DNA of 64,000 nt from Afipia birgiae 34632 (GCF_000308295.2 NZ_HG326652.1:1614109-1678108); one strand, 5' to 3'. Counted from the stretch's first letter, positions 28,355 to 37,675 are shown. Numbers and translations are program-made. Notes: generated from the sequence alone by a model not told the origin.

Positions 28355-29629
28355 TCATGGCATCAGGCGGATGGCGTCGTTAAAGAAATCCGGACCGCCG
28401 AAATTACCGGACTTCAGCGCCATCACGGCCTCACCCTTGCCCCAACCGACGCAACGAAGGACCGGAACGCCAGCGGCGATTTCTGGTCCGACCAGAAACG
28501 CCGGGATGCCAAGACGGTCCACCACGGCGCCGGATGTCTCGCCTCCCGCGATAACGAGACGCCGCACACCGGCGGCAACAAGCCCCTCGCTGATCGCGGC
28601 CAATGTCTGCTCGATGGCGTGACCTGCGGCATCGCGACCGTGTTTGGCCTGAAGCGCTGAAACCTGATCAGGCGTCGAACTGCTGGCAATCAGCACGGGT
28701 CCCTTGCCGATATTCGCCCGCGCCCATTCAAGCGCGCGTTCCGCTTCCGCTTCACCCGCAACGATCTCTTCCGGATCGAGGTGCAGCACCGGCATCGATT
28801 TTTCCACCTGCGCGATCTGCGCCAGCGTCGCCTGTGAGCAGCTTCCGGCAAGGCATGCAACTGGCCCTCCAATCGCTTTGTGATCCGAGCCCGATGAAGC
28901 CGGCGTTACCTTGCCCGACGCGACCAATCCTCGCGCGAGTCCAAGCCCCATCCCGGACGCTCCAACCGACAACCGATGATCGAGGGCAACCTGACCAATA
29001 ACTTCAAGTTCGGGATCGAACACAGCATCGATAACGGCAGCGCCAGCCCCCTGCTTCGCTAACTCGGCGAGGCGCGCTCGGATCGCGTCGGGACCCTTTG
29101 CGACAGCCGCGAGATCGACAAGACCGATCCTGGACCTGCTCTGCCGCGCCAGCACGCGCACCAGATTGGAGTCATGCATCGGATTGAGCGGATGATCCTT
29201 CAGCGGGCTTTCGTTGAGCGGGACACTGCCGACGAACAGGTTGCCCTGATAGACCGTGCGCCCCGTGCCTGGAAACGCGGGCGTCACAAGCACGATGTCG
29301 TCGCCCGAGTCCGCGCGCAGTGCATCCATCACCGGGCCGATATTCCCGGCGTCGGTGGAATCGAATGTCGAACAGATCTTGAACAAGATATGGGATGCAC
29401 CGTGGGCCCGAAGCCATTTGTCGGCCTCGCGCGACCGTGTCACCGCCTGAGATGCCTCGATAGAACGGCTTTTCAACGACACCACTACTGCATCGACATC
29501 GGGCAGCGCCAGCGCATCGTTTGGGACGCCAATGGTCTGCACTGTGCGCAAACCGCAACGGGTCAGCATGTTGGCGAGATCAGATGCCCCAGTGTAATCG
29601 TCGGCAATGCAGCCCAGCGCCAGCGTCAC
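28355..29629 (-). CDS. otnK: 3-oxo-tetronate kinase, four-carbon acid sugar kinase family
   Basis: 424 residues from the GTG at 29629, preceded by GGGAG, where homology starts (ALGCIADDYTGASDLANML). DDYTGASD is the DUF1537 N-terminal signature; AGGETSGAVVDRLG near the C-terminus is the nucleotide-binding loop. OtnK phosphorylates 3-oxo-tetronate to the 4-phosphate for OtnC. The GTG overlaps the otnI stop by 4 bp. otnI, ltnD and the divergent otnC complete the pathway. Confidence 0.88.
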   Translation of the reverse strand: MTLALGCIADDYTGASDLANMLTRCGLRTVQTIGVPNDALALPDVDAVVVSLKSRSIEASQAVTRSREADKWLRAHGASHILFKICSTFDSTDAGNIGPVMDALRADSGDDIVLVTPAFPGTGRTVYQGNLFVGSVPLNESPLKDHPLNPMHDSNLVRVLARQSRSRIGLVDLAAVAKGPDAIRARLAELAKQGAGAAVIDAVFDPELEVIGQVALDHRLSVGASGMGLGLARGLVASGKVTPASSGSDHKAIGGPVACLAGSCSQATLAQIAQVEKSMPVLHLDPEEIVAGEAEAERALEWARANIGKGPVLIASSSTPDQVSALQAKHGRDAAGHAIEQTLAAISEGLVAAGVRRLVIAGGETSGAVVDRLGIPAFLVGPEIAAGVPVLRCVGWGKGEAVMALKSGNFGGPDFFNDAIRLMP

Positions 29630-30417
29630 GCGCGCGCTCCCGTTTTCGCGGCATACGGCCCGAACCAGCTGAGGCCATCGACCGTATTTCCCTTCGGTCG
29701 ATACTCGCAACCAACGAAGCCGTTATAACCGAGCCGGTCCAGTTCATCGAACAGGAACGGGTAGTTCAGTTCCTCTCCCGCCGGTTCGTTGCGTGAGGGC
29801 ACACTGGCGATCTGGATATGTCCGATTATCGGCATCATCTTCCGCAGGGCGATGGTGACGTCGCCGTGAACGATCTGCCGGTGATAGATATCGAATTGCA
29901 GTTTCAGGTTCGGGATGTTGAGGTCGCCAATCACGCCTGCGGCAAAATCGAAATCGTTGAGAAAATAACCTGGCACGTCACGCGGATTGATCGGCTCAAG
30001 CATCAGATCGACATTTTCCTTGGCCAGCGCCTCCGCGGTCCATACCACAGAGCGGCAAAATGCATCGACCGTTTTTGGGTCGCTCCGGTCAGCGATGCCC
30101 GCCATCAAATGCAGGCGCTTGACGCCCGTCGCTTTGACGTACGGGAGAGCCTGCTTGACGCTAGCCTGCACATCGGCGAAGCGGTTCGGCAAGGCGGCAA
30201 ACCCACGCTCACCCTTGTTCCAGTCACCTGGAAACAAGTTGAACAATGCTTGCGTCAGGCCATTGCGGTGAAGCCGCTCGCCAACATCGTCAGGCGAATG
30301 CTCATAGGGAAACAGAAATTCCACTGCCGCGAAGCCCGCTTTCGCCGCTTCGTCGAAGCGATCGAGAAACGGTACTTCGTTAAACATCATACTGAGATTG
30401 GCGGCAAAGTGAGGCAT
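29626..30417 (-). CDS. otnI: 2-oxo-tetronate isomerase (hydroxypyruvate isomerase family)
   Basis: 263 residues, a TIM-barrel sugar-phosphate isomerase-like enzyme. FAANLSMMFNEVPFLDRFDEAAKAGF, FLFPYEHSPDD and GHIQIASVPSRNEP are family landmarks; conserved Glu in MLEPINPRDVPGYF and Glu in GCEYRPKGNT would bind the divalent metal. It interconverts 2-oxo- and 3-oxo-tetronate. The pairing with otnK and ltnD favours OtnI over hydroxypyruvate isomerase (Hyi/Gip). Confidence 0.87.
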   Translation of the reverse strand: MPHFAANLSMMFNEVPFLDRFDEAAKAGFAAVEFLFPYEHSPDDVGERLHRNGLTQALFNLFPGDWNKGERGFAALPNRFADVQASVKQALPYVKATGVKRLHLMAGIADRSDPKTVDAFCRSVVWTAEALAKENVDLMLEPINPRDVPGYFLNDFDFAAGVIGDLNIPNLKLQFDIYHRQIVHGDVTIALRKMMPIIGHIQIASVPSRNEPAGEELNYPFLFDELDRLGYNGFVGCEYRPKGNTVDGLSWFGPYAAKTGARA

Positions 30418-30436
30418 CTCGGCTCCTAATACACAG

Positions 30437-31348
30437 TCAGTTCTTTTCCCCAGGCAGTTTCGTTCCCGTCACGCGCGCATACATTCGCGCCACCGAGGCA
30501 TCGTCATCGCGGCCCATACCGGCAGCGGACGTCATCAGAAACATCTGCAAGGCAGCCGCCGATACGGGCACCGGGAATTTCGCGGTTCGTGCCATGTCCT
30601 GAATGATACCGAGGTCCTTGACGAAGATATCGACCGCGCTACGCGGCGTGTAATCTCCGTCCAGCACATGCGGCATTCGGTTCTCGAACATCCACGAGTT
30701 TCCTGCGGATGCCGTGATCACTTCATAAACTTTGCAAATGTCGAGGCCCTGCTTCGCCGCAAAAGCCATCGCTTCGCTGGCGACAGCGATATGCACTCCG
30801 GCCAGCAATTGATTGATCATCTTGAACGCGGCACCCTGCCCCGGCTCATCGCCAAGTTCGTAGAGCTTTGCGGACATCGCGTCGAGCGCCGGCCTCGCTT
30901 TGGCAAATGCCGCCTGACTGCCGGACGCAAGAATGGTCAATTCGCCCTGCGCTGCACGTTGCGCCCCACCGCTGATCGGCGCGTCGAGGTAATGCCTGCC
31001 GCTCGCCTCAAGCTGTTTAGCCAAGCTCCTGGCCACGTCCGGGTCCATCGTCGCCGAGGATATGAAAACCGCGCCTTTCGGCAGCGTCTCGGCGACGCCT
31101 TTAGCACCGAACAGGATAGCCTCAGTCTGCGCCGCGTTCACAACAACGCTGACCACGGCATCGGCGCCGTCTGCTGCCTCTGCCGGCGACGATGTGCCCC
31201 GGGCCCCCTCTGCGGCAAGGCGCGCAATGATGTCCGATGCAACGTCACAGCCCGCCACGTCGAATCCGGCACGCATGAGCGACAACGCCATGCCAAAGCC
31301 CATCGACCCGAGACCGACGACTCCGACGCGCCCAACTTTGATGGACAT
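30437..31348 (-). CDS. ltnD: L-threonate dehydrogenase
   Basis: 303 residues in the beta-hydroxyacid dehydrogenase family. VGVVGLGSMGFGMALSLMRAG is the NAD-binding loop, DAPISGGAQRAAQGELTI the substrate loop and AAFKMINQLLAGVHI the catalytic Lys segment. It oxidises L-threonate to 2-oxo-tetronate, feeding otnI. It could instead be a tartronate semialdehyde reductase-like paralogue, but its position 19 bp upstream of otnI on the same strand argues for LtnD. Confidence 0.85.
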   Translation of the reverse strand: MSIKVGRVGVVGLGSMGFGMALSLMRAGFDVAGCDVASDIIARLAAEGARGTSSPAEAADGADAVVSVVVNAAQTEAILFGAKGVAETLPKGAVFISSATMDPDVARSLAKQLEASGRHYLDAPISGGAQRAAQGELTILASGSQAAFAKARPALDAMSAKLYELGDEPGQGAAFKMINQLLAGVHIAVASEAMAFAAKQGLDICKVYEVITASAGNSWMFENRMPHVLDGDYTPRSAVDIFVKDLGIIQDMARTAKFPVPVSAAALQMFLMTSAAGMGRDDDASVARMYARVTGTKLPGEKN

Positions 31349-31484
31349 GTTTCCTCATTTTGTTGCTTGCTCGTACGTTGGCGTCGAGCGGTTAGAGGTT
31401 TGGTAGCATGGCTCGTGGCGCGTCCAAAATGGCATTTGAGCCGCGTTCAAAACCGTGGGAAAAAGCGAGCCGAAAGGCGGCCCC

Positions 31485-32141
31485 ATGACGGAAACACGGC
31501 TTCGCGATCAAATTTGCCAATTCGGCCGCTCATTGTTTGAACGGGGCCTGACCCCGGGGTCTTCAGGGAATATCAGTGTCCGCCTTGACGATGGCGGCTG
31601 GCTGGTTACACCGACCAATGCCTCACTCGGCTTTCTCGATCCCGCCCGTATTTCGCGGCTGAACGGATCCGGCCGCCTGCTGTCGGGGGACGCTCCCACC
31701 AAGGAAATTCCACTCCATGCAGCCCTGTATGAAACGAGGCGTGGCGCACGGGCTGTCGTGCATCTGCACTGCGCCCACTGCGTCGCGTTGTCCATGCTCC
31801 CCGAGATCGACCCGAAGGCGGCGCTTCCGCCGCTGACGCCCTATTACATGATGCGCTGTGGCGCGACGGCGCTGTTGCCCTACTTTCGTCCGGGCGATTC
31901 TGCGGTGGCGGACGCGATCCGCGGGCTCGCCGGACAATACTCCTGCGTGCTGCTGTCCAATCATGGTCCAGTTGTTGCCGGCGATACACTCGAAGCTGCC
32001 GTCTTTGCCATGGAAGAGCTTGAAGAAACAGCAAAGCTCTATTTGATGACCCGCGGCATGAACCCGCGCACTCTAACGCCGGAGCAGGTCACCGATCTTG
32101 CCGTCCCGTTTGGAAGCGCAAAACTGGATACCTCGTCATGA
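31485..32141 (+). CDS. otnC: 3-oxo-tetronate 4-phosphate decarboxylase (class II aldolase family)
   Basis: 218 residues from the ATG at 31485, preceded by AAGGCGG. TPGSSGNISVR is the phosphate-binding loop, HLHCAH (about residue 93) and the later His in LLSNHGPVV are the zinc ligands. OtnC decarboxylates 3-oxo-tetronate 4-phosphate to dihydroxyacetone phosphate. It diverges from ltnD across 136 bp and overlaps arsC by 4 bp (ATGA). Confidence 0.88.
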   Translation: MTETRLRDQICQFGRSLFERGLTPGSSGNISVRLDDGGWLVTPTNASLGFLDPARISRLNGSGRLLSGDAPTKEIPLHAALYETRRGARAVVHLHCAHCVALSMLPEIDPKAALPPLTPYYMMRCGATALLPYFRPGDSAVADAIRGLAGQYSCVLLSNHGPVVAGDTLEAAVFAMEELEETAKLYLMTRGMNPRTLTPEQVTDLAVPFGSAKLDTSS

Positions 32142-32545
32142 CTATCACCATTTATCATAACCCTGCCTGCGGAACGTCGCGCAACACGCTCGCAATGATC
32201 CGGCAGAGTGGCGAACATCCGAAGGTCATCGAGTATCTCGATACGCCGCCTTCCCGCGACCAACTCGCCTCCCTGATCAAGGCCATGAACATTCCGGTGC
32301 GCGCATTGCTCCGCGAAAAAGGTACGCCGTTTGAGGCGCTTGGTCTTGCCGATCCGGCATTGACCGATGACCAGTTGCTGGATGCGATGATGGCCCATCC
32401 GATCCTGATCAATCGACCGATCGTCGAGACACCCAAAGGCGTGCGCCTCTGCCGCCCGTCGGAGCTGGTGCTTGAACTGCTGCAAAATCCAGTCACCTCC
32501 TTCGTCAAAGAGGATGGCGAGGTCGTCGGTGTCACACAGCCGTAA
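32138..32545 (+). CDS. arsC: Glutaredoxin-coupled arsenate reductase
   Basis: 135 residues. IYHNPACGTSRNTLAMI has the catalytic Cys11, and the Arg residues that bind arsenate lie in FLEYLDTPPSR-like and NRPIVETPKGVRLCRPSE segments. It reduces arsenate to arsenite with glutathione/glutaredoxin. No arsB, acr3 or arsR gene is nearby. Instead its start overlaps the otnC stop, so it is translated with a sugar-acid pathway gene, an unusual context. Confidence 0.92.
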   Translation: MTITIYHNPACGTSRNTLAMIRQSGEHPKVIEYLDTPPSRDQLASLIKAMNIPVRALLREKGTPFEALGLADPALTDDQLLDAMMAHPILINRPIVETPKGVRLCRPSELVLELLQNPVTSFVKEDGEVVGVTQP

Positions 32546-32719
32546 TCTATCTCGGTAAGGGCGCGCTTCAGCCGGCAGTGTATCGGCCCTCGCGATCGCA
32601 ATATTGGTGGTTGGAAGCCTCGCGTCATCCGCTCAAACGGCTGTCTCCTTCCATAACAAATCACAATCACGCGATACCATCGCGGCGAAATGCTGCGCCG
32701 CCAGAAAAACTTCTGAAGC

Positions 32720-32744
32720 GCATCACCTTGCGTAACGGTGATGC
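32720..32744 (+). promoter_or_regulatory. Hairpin in the leader before the first sugar dehydrogenase
   Basis: GCATCACC (32720-32727) and GGTGATGC (32737-32744) form a perfect 8-bp stem with a 9-nt loop, 59 bp before the ATG at 32803. It could be an operator or an mRNA leader hairpin. The rest of the 257-bp gap from arsC shows no gene. A strong ribosome site (GGGAGGATAAATC) precedes the ATG. Confidence 0.35.
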
Positions 32745-32802
32745 TGCGATAGGCTCTCGCCCGTAAAACGCCAAAAATTAGACCCTACCGGGAGGATAAA
32801 TC

Positions 32803-34080
32803 ATGTTTTACGCTTTCAAAAATCACGCCCTGACTTCAGTCGCTGCCGTTGCATTTGTCTACGCATCGGCAATTTCCGGATCTGCTCAAACTCCCAACAA
32901 CAATCTGGACAAGCTCGGCAATTTCCAGAAGACCGGCGTCACTGAAATTCCAACCGTGCCGCAGACCGGCCGCAAGGTCGACGCGATCAAGGCGAACCTT
33001 GCCAAGATCAAACTGCCACCTGGCTTCAAAATCAGCCTCTATGCGCTCGTTCCGGACGCCCGGCATATCGCCGTCGGACCGCAAGGTGTCGTGACCTTCG
33101 TCGGAACACGCAAGAGTAAGGTCTACGCCGTCACGGATCGTGGCAAGGCTGGTTTTGCGGAAGAAGTGAAAGAGTTCGCTCCGTCTGTCAGCTTCACCAT
33201 TCCGAACGGTGTTTGCTTCTCCAAGGATGGCTTCCTCTTCGTTGCAGAACAGAACCGTATCCTCAACTTCCCTGCCGCCGAGTTCTTCTATGAGAGCCCG
33301 GATATCGCTGTCGCTGTGGTCGTCCCGCAGGGTGAGTTGATCCCCAAGGAAGACGAAAGCTTCAATCACACCGCCCGTGTCTGCCGCGTCGGCGCTGACA
33401 ACAAGATTTATGTCTCGCTCGGGCAACCATTCAACGTGCCCGCGAAAGACAAACTTGAAGGCTATGCGAAGCACGGGATCGGCGGCATCATCCGCATCGA
33501 TCAGGATGGCAAGAACCGCGAAGTTTATGCCCAGGGCGTCCGTAATTCGGTCGGCATGGATTTCAACCCGAAGAACAATCAGCTCTGGTTCACGGACAAT
33601 CAGGTCGACGGCATGGGCGACAACATCCCGCCCGGCGAGTTGAACCGTGCGACCCAGATGGGGCAGAACTTCGGCTTCCCGTATTTCGGCGGCGGCAAGG
33701 TTCGCACCGTCGAGTACAAGACCGATACTCCCCCGGCCAACGTCGTGTATCCGGAAGTCGAGATGGACGCCCATGCCGCCGACCTCGGCATGACTTTCTA
33801 TAACGGCAAGTCGTTTCCGGCCAAATATCGCGGCGGCATCTTCTCGGCCCAGCATGGATCGTGGAATCGCACGGATCCGGTCGGCGCAAGGGTGATGTTC
33901 ACGTCACTCAAAGCTGACGGCAGTGCCGACAAGACAGAAGTCTTCGCGTCTGGTTGGTTGACGTCGGACGGCGAATATACGGGACGTCCTGTCGACATCG
34001 CAACTCTGCGTGACGGCTCGATCCTGGTGTCCGACGATCTCGCCGGCGCGCTCTACAGGATTACCTACGACGGCAAGTAA
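32803..34080 (+). CDS. Soluble PQQ-dependent sugar dehydrogenase-like protein (sorbosone dehydrogenase family)
   Basis: 425 residues. A signal peptide (hydrophobic about 8-27, cut after SGSA) exports it to the periplasm. The rest is a beta-propeller of the glucose/sorbosone dehydrogenase family: GIGGIIRIDQDG, GVRNSVGMDFNPKNNQLWFTDNQVD and AQHGSWNRTDPVG are typical blade motifs. It would oxidise an aldose or related sugar with PQQ and pass electrons to cytochrome c. The cytochrome gene downstream and the pqq operon 7 kb away support this; the substrate is unknown. Confidence 0.85.
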   Translation: MFYAFKNHALTSVAAVAFVYASAISGSAQTPNNNLDKLGNFQKTGVTEIPTVPQTGRKVDAIKANLAKIKLPPGFKISLYALVPDARHIAVGPQGVVTFVGTRKSKVYAVTDRGKAGFAEEVKEFAPSVSFTIPNGVCFSKDGFLFVAEQNRILNFPAAEFFYESPDIAVAVVVPQGELIPKEDESFNHTARVCRVGADNKIYVSLGQPFNVPAKDKLEGYAKHGIGGIIRIDQDGKNREVYAQGVRNSVGMDFNPKNNQLWFTDNQVDGMGDNIPPGELNRATQMGQNFGFPYFGGGKVRTVEYKTDTPPANVVYPEVEMDAHAADLGMTFYNGKSFPAKYRGGIFSAQHGSWNRTDPVGARVMFTSLKADGSADKTEVFASGWLTSDGEYTGRPVDIATLRDGSILVSDDLAGALYRITYDGK

Positions 34081-34099
34081 GCATCAGGCATAACGATAT

Positions 34100-34141
34100 A
34101 CCCGCTGCGAACGAGCCTAACCTCTTTCGCGGCGGGTCTTT
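34100..34141 (+). terminator. Intrinsic terminator-like hairpin
   Basis: ACCCGCTGCGAA (34100-34111) pairs with TTCGCGGCGGGT (34126-34137) with one mismatch or wobble, followed by CTTTAT. It lies 20 bp after the sugar dehydrogenase stop and before the cytochrome gene, so it may lower cytochrome expression relative to the enzyme. Confidence 0.6.
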
Positions 34142-34182
34142 ATAGGCGTCATAACGTGACGACGCAAAACGGAAACAAGAAA

Positions 34183-34515
34183 ATGAGCGTGCGCGTATTT
34201 GTCGGCCTGCTTGTCTTGAGCGTGATAGTTTCTTCTAGCGGTACAATCCAGGCCGCCGATGCCAAGGCCGGACGCAAAAAGGCTCAGATGTGCTCAGCAT
34301 GTCATGGCATCGACGGAATTTCCAAGATGCCAATGGCGCCCAACATCGCGGGCTCGCCCGCGATGTATCTGGAAAAGCAAATGAAGGCCTTCCGCTCCGA
34401 GGAGCGCAAGGATGAGACCATGAATGTGGTAGCTAAGCCGCTGTCGGACACGGACATCGCCGATCTTGCGGCCTGGTATTCTGGGCTAACAGTCGACGTG
34501 ACGCTGCCAAACTGA
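34183..34515 (+). CDS. Exported class I c-type cytochrome
   Basis: 110 residues from the ATG at 34183; an in-frame GTG at 34156 is an alternative. A signal peptide (VFVGLLVLSVIVSSS, cut after IQA) precedes KKAQMCSACHGIDG, the CxxCH heme site. The Met axial ligand is likely in the MNVVAKPLSDTDIADLAAWYSG segment, as in cytochrome c553/c4 types. It probably accepts electrons from the adjacent PQQ dehydrogenase. Confidence 0.86.
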   Translation: MSVRVFVGLLVLSVIVSSSGTIQAADAKAGRKKAQMCSACHGIDGISKMPMAPNIAGSPAMYLEKQMKAFRSEERKDETMNVVAKPLSDTDIADLAAWYSGLTVDVTLPN

Positions 34516-34533
34516 TCATTGTGTACGAAAACG

Positions 34534-35100
34534 TCAGCGCACCCGGGCGATATAATAGGCTAGATCAAGAATTTGCTGATCGGTCACTGACTGAAGCACA
34601 TCGGCCATGGTCGCATCATAGCCACGGCGGCTGTTGTCCTTGTACTCGCGCATGGTCTTAGCGAGATAATCTTCACGCTGATTGGCAATGCGCGGAACGT
34701 TGTCACGGCCAGCGAAGTCGACGTTATGGCAGGCGTTGCAGCGGTACCGCTGCGCCAGATCCTGCGCCTGCAGCATACGCATCGGATCGCCCGCGTCATC
34801 CGGTGGAGGCGGATTCTTCAAAGTTCCAATATGGTCGGAGAACGCGCGTAGATCGTCATCCGTCAAATCCTTCGCCATCTCGTTCATGATGTCGAAGGTC
34901 CGCATTTTTTCGCGAAACATGTAAAGCTGGATCAACACATAGGCTGGCTGTTGCCCCCCAAGCGATGGCGTATTTTCGATTTCGGACCTTCCGCTTTCGC
35001 CGTGACAGGCCAGACACGGCGCGGCGCGCTCCTGAACTGTTTCGGCCCATGCCACCACCGGTATAATGGCAAGGGCAAGAAAAACGAGAAAACAGCGCAT
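34534..35100 (-). CDS. Exported diheme cytochrome c (c4-like)
   Basis: 188 residues from the ATG at 35100, which starts a signal peptide ([17 protein letters not shown]). Two heme sites are visible, CLACH near residue 30 and CNACH near residue 120, each followed by a c4-type half domain ([17 protein letters not shown] and [15 protein letters not shown]). A periplasmic electron carrier, downstream of the second sugar dehydrogenase gene on the same strand and convergent with the other cytochrome gene. Confidence 0.87.
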   Translation of the reverse strand: MRCFLVFLALAIIPVVAWAETVQERAAPCLACHGESGRSEIENTPSLGGQQPAYVLIQLYMFREKMRTFDIMNEMAKDLTDDDLRAFSDHIGTLKNPPPPDDAGDPMRMLQAQDLAQRYRCNACHNVDFAGRDNVPRIANQREDYLAKTMREYKDNSRRGYDATMADVLQSVTDQQILDLAYYIARVR

Positions 35101-35152
35101 TCGAAATTCCAGCAATACCGTAGCGTTGCTAACAGGCACCACTTCAGAAAGC

Positions 35153-35178
35153 GACCGGAAGCGTTTCCGCTTCCGGTC
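35153..35178 (-). terminator. Strong hairpin between second sugar dehydrogenase and diheme cytochrome genes
   Basis: GACCGGAAGC (35153-35162), a 6-nt loop and GCTTCCGGTC (35169-35178) form a perfect 10-bp stem, 19 bp after the dehydrogenase stop on the minus strand. TTT follows on that strand. It looks like an attenuator placed as in the other dehydrogenase-cytochrome pair. Confidence 0.5.
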
Positions 35179-35197
35179 ATGAGTGAAACCAAGACGT

Positions 35198-36571
35198 CTA
35201 TTTTGCAGCCGTCTTCTGCTTGCCGTAGGTGATACGATAGACCGCGCCATTCCAGTCGTCGGAGACCAGAAGCGAGCCGTCCTTCATCTGCTGCACATCG
35301 ACAGGGCGGCCAATGTACTTGTTTTCCTCCAGGAATCCGGTGATGAACGGCTCGATCGATTTGACAGTGCCGTCCTTGCTTAACCTGACGGCAATGACGT
35401 CACCGCCCTCTTTCTTGCTCTTGTTCCAGGATCCATGGCGCGCCACGAAGATCGTATTCTTGTATGTCTTCGGGAACATATCTCCCGTATAGAAACGCAT
35501 GCCCAACACGGCGGTATGCGGTCCCATCAAGCCCACCGGGGCGGTGAACTCCTTGCAGGATCGGCCCCATCCGAACTCCGGATCAGAAAAATTACCCTGA
35601 TGGCAGAACGGTGCTCCGAAATGTTCGCCGGTCTTCGTCACACGATTCAGTTCATCCTCCGGAATGTCCTCAGAGGCCCAGTCGCGGCCGTTGTCGGTGA
35701 AATAAAGCTGCTTGTTTACCGGATTCCAATCGAACCCGACAGTGTTGCGCACGCCCAGCGCTACGACTTCGACACCAGAGCCGTCCAGATTCATCCGGCG
35801 AATCTGCGCGTGCTTGTCGCTCGGCAGCACGTTGTTGCCCGGCTGGCCAATCGGCACATAAAGTTTATTGTCGGGACCAATGCCGATGAACTTCCAGCCA
35901 TGCGCCTCGTCCTTCGGAAGGTCGTCATAGATCATCGTCGGCTTTGGCGGATTATCGAGCTTGTCCTCGACATTCTCTATCTTCGAGATCTTCGAAAGCT
36001 CAGCGATGTAAAGAGTCCCCTTGTGGAACGCGAGACCGTTCGGACGGTAAAGACCTGAAGCAAGAACCTTGACGCTGCGTTTGCCGTCCTTACTGGTAAT
36101 GGCATAGACCTTGTCGACGAGGCGGCTACCGACAAACACCGTGCCCTTGTCTCCTTCGCGGAGTGAGCGAGCATTGGCCATGCCAGAGGCATAAACCTCG
36201 ATATTGAATCCAGGCGGCAGCTTCAGCTTGGCTGTTGGCAACCTGTCTGCCGCAGCCGCGATCGGTGGCATAGACATGGGTGCAAGCTTGGCGGCGGCGG
36301 CATTGTCCGGACGTCCGATCAGCGGTGAACCGGGCGGCAATGCTGGAGCTGCGGGAGCTTGCGCAGTCGGCGCGGGAGCCGGTGCTGCGGCCGCTGGTGC
36401 GGGAAGCGGAGGCGTGGCGGGCGTCGTCGGAGTTGCGGGTGCCGGCGCTGCAGTGGGTGGCGATGAGTCGCTTGGCGCGGTGGGCTGTTGGCCATTCGCG
36501 TTGAACGCGAACAACCCGGCGAAAACGCTTGCAAGTAACACGCTACGTGACGCGGATGATAGCATCGTCAT
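35198..36571 (-). CDS. Soluble PQQ-dependent sugar dehydrogenase-like protein with Pro/Ala-rich linker
   Basis: 457 residues. A signal peptide (about 1-28, cut after ANG) is followed by a linker rich in Pro, Ala and Thr (about residues 29-80) and then a glucose/sorbosone dehydrogenase beta-propeller from about 115: [52 protein letters not shown]. The linker may let the periplasmic enzyme reach a partner or the membrane. AGGGAG lies 8 nt before ATG. It is a paralogue of the protein at 32803-34080. Confidence 0.86.
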   Translation of the reverse strand: MTMLSSASRSVLLASVFAGLFAFNANGQQPTAPSDSSPPTAAPAPATPTTPATPPLPAPAAAAPAPAPTAQAPAAPALPPGSPLIGRPDNAAAAKLAPMSMPPIAAAADRLPTAKLKLPPGFNIEVYASGMANARSLREGDKGTVFVGSRLVDKVYAITSKDGKRSVKVLASGLYRPNGLAFHKGTLYIAELSKISKIENVEDKLDNPPKPTMIYDDLPKDEAHGWKFIGIGPDNKLYVPIGQPGNNVLPSDKHAQIRRMNLDGSGVEVVALGVRNTVGFDWNPVNKQLYFTDNGRDWASEDIPEDELNRVTKTGEHFGAPFCHQGNFSDPEFGWGRSCKEFTAPVGLMGPHTAVLGMRFYTGDMFPKTYKNTIFVARHGSWNKSKKEGGDVIAVRLSKDGTVKSIEPFITGFLEENKYIGRPVDVQQMKDGSLLVSDDWNGAVYRITYGKQKTAAK

Positions 36572-36691
36572 TCGTTTCTCCCTGCGAAAAGGCCCTTATT
36601 ACGTGCCGTAACAGGCACGCATGGACCTAAGGTTACAGTTTCCCCTACTTCTCTTCCGGTCTTCAATCGGAAAACGTGCTCGTCCTCCCTC

Positions 36692-37675
36692 TCAGGCTTG
36701 TGACAGTTCATCGATCGCCGCTATGACCGCATCTCTCACACCGGGATCATACAGCGAATGGCCAGCAGCCTCGACCATCCGGAAGGTTGCGTCCGGCCAG
36801 ACCTTCAGCAACGCGTGCGCAGTGGAGGGCGGACAAAGCAGATCGTAACGTCCCTGCACGATTGTTCCGCGAATCCCCTTTAACTGTCCGGCATTCTTCA
36901 AGAGTTGTCTGGGCTGCATGAAGCATCCGTTCTGGAAGTAATGAGCCTCCATGAATGGTGTCGACGGAAGACCGCGCGCAACATCTTTCACCGAAGCAAG
37001 ATCAAGCCGTGTTTTCGCGGGCTTATGCTCCGACAGAATGCGCTCGGTGTCGTGCCAGGCGCGAGACGCGGGTCCGTGGATAGCAGGATCAATATCGAGA
37101 ATACGCCGCCAATAGGCCTCAAGCGGTCGCGAACGTTCCTCAGGAGGAAGCAGACCCAGGAAGTCCTCGTTCAAACCCGGATAGAGACAGGGCAGCCGAT
37201 CGAGAAACGCGCCTTCCAATTCGCCCCGCGTCCCCAGAAACGTTGCGCGTAGAACGATCCCGCTAATGCGCTGCGGATAAGCCTGCGCGTAGGCCAGCGC
37301 CAGCGTCGCCCCCCACGAGCCGCCGACTACGAGCCATCGCTCGAACCTAAAATTTTCGCGGATGATTTCCATGTCCGCGATCAGATGCGGCAGCGTATTG
37401 GCATCGCGCGCGCCGTTGGGGCGGCTCCTGCCCGCGCCACGCTGATCGAACAGCACCGCGTGAAACCGCAGCGGATCGAACAATCGCCGATGATCGGGCT
37501 GGCAGCCACTGCCGGGGCCGCCGTGGAGATAGACCGCGGGAATGCCATCCGCGCGTCCGACTGTCTCAACATAAATCTCGTGACCGTCACCAACCGTCAT
37601 ATGCTGTGCGGAGAGCGGTGCAGAACGACCTGCCTGTTTACCCGAAGTCACAATGTCGGCGGCGTCAGGCCCCAT
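36692..37675 (-). CDS. Proline iminopeptidase (alpha/beta hydrolase, S33)
   Basis: 327 residues from the ATG at 37675. YLHGGPGSGCQPDHRRLFDP and FDQRGAGRSRPNG are the oxyanion region, VVGGSWGATLALAYAQAYP holds the nucleophilic Ser, QGRYDLLCPP the Asp and EAAGHSLYD the His. It removes N-terminal proline from peptides. The ATG lies inside the end of pqqE (11-bp overlap), so it is probably translated with the PQQ operon. A role in trimming PQQ peptide products is a hypothesis. Known PQQ proteases (PqqF/G-type) are absent here. Confidence 0.88.
   Translation of the reverse strand: MGPDAADIVTSGKQAGRSAPLSAQHMTVGDGHEIYVETVGRADGIPAVYLHGGPGSGCQPDHRRLFDPLRFHAVLFDQRGAGRSRPNGARDANTLPHLIADMEIIRENFRFERWLVVGGSWGATLALAYAQAYPQRISGIVLRATFLGTRGELEGAFLDRLPCLYPGLNEDFLGLLPPEERSRPLEAYWRRILDIDPAIHGPASRAWHDTERILSEHKPAKTRLDLASVKDVARGLPSTPFMEAHYFQNGCFMQPRQLLKNAGQLKGIRGTIVQGRYDLLCPPSTAHALLKVWPDATFRMVEAAGHSLYDPGVRDAVIAAIDELSQA

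Noticed and set aside
32803-36571. Methanol/ethanol-type quinoprotein dehydrogenases
   Set aside because: The proteins lack the eight-bladed large-subunit pattern and length (about 600 residues) and match the shorter sorbosone/glucose dehydrogenase family.
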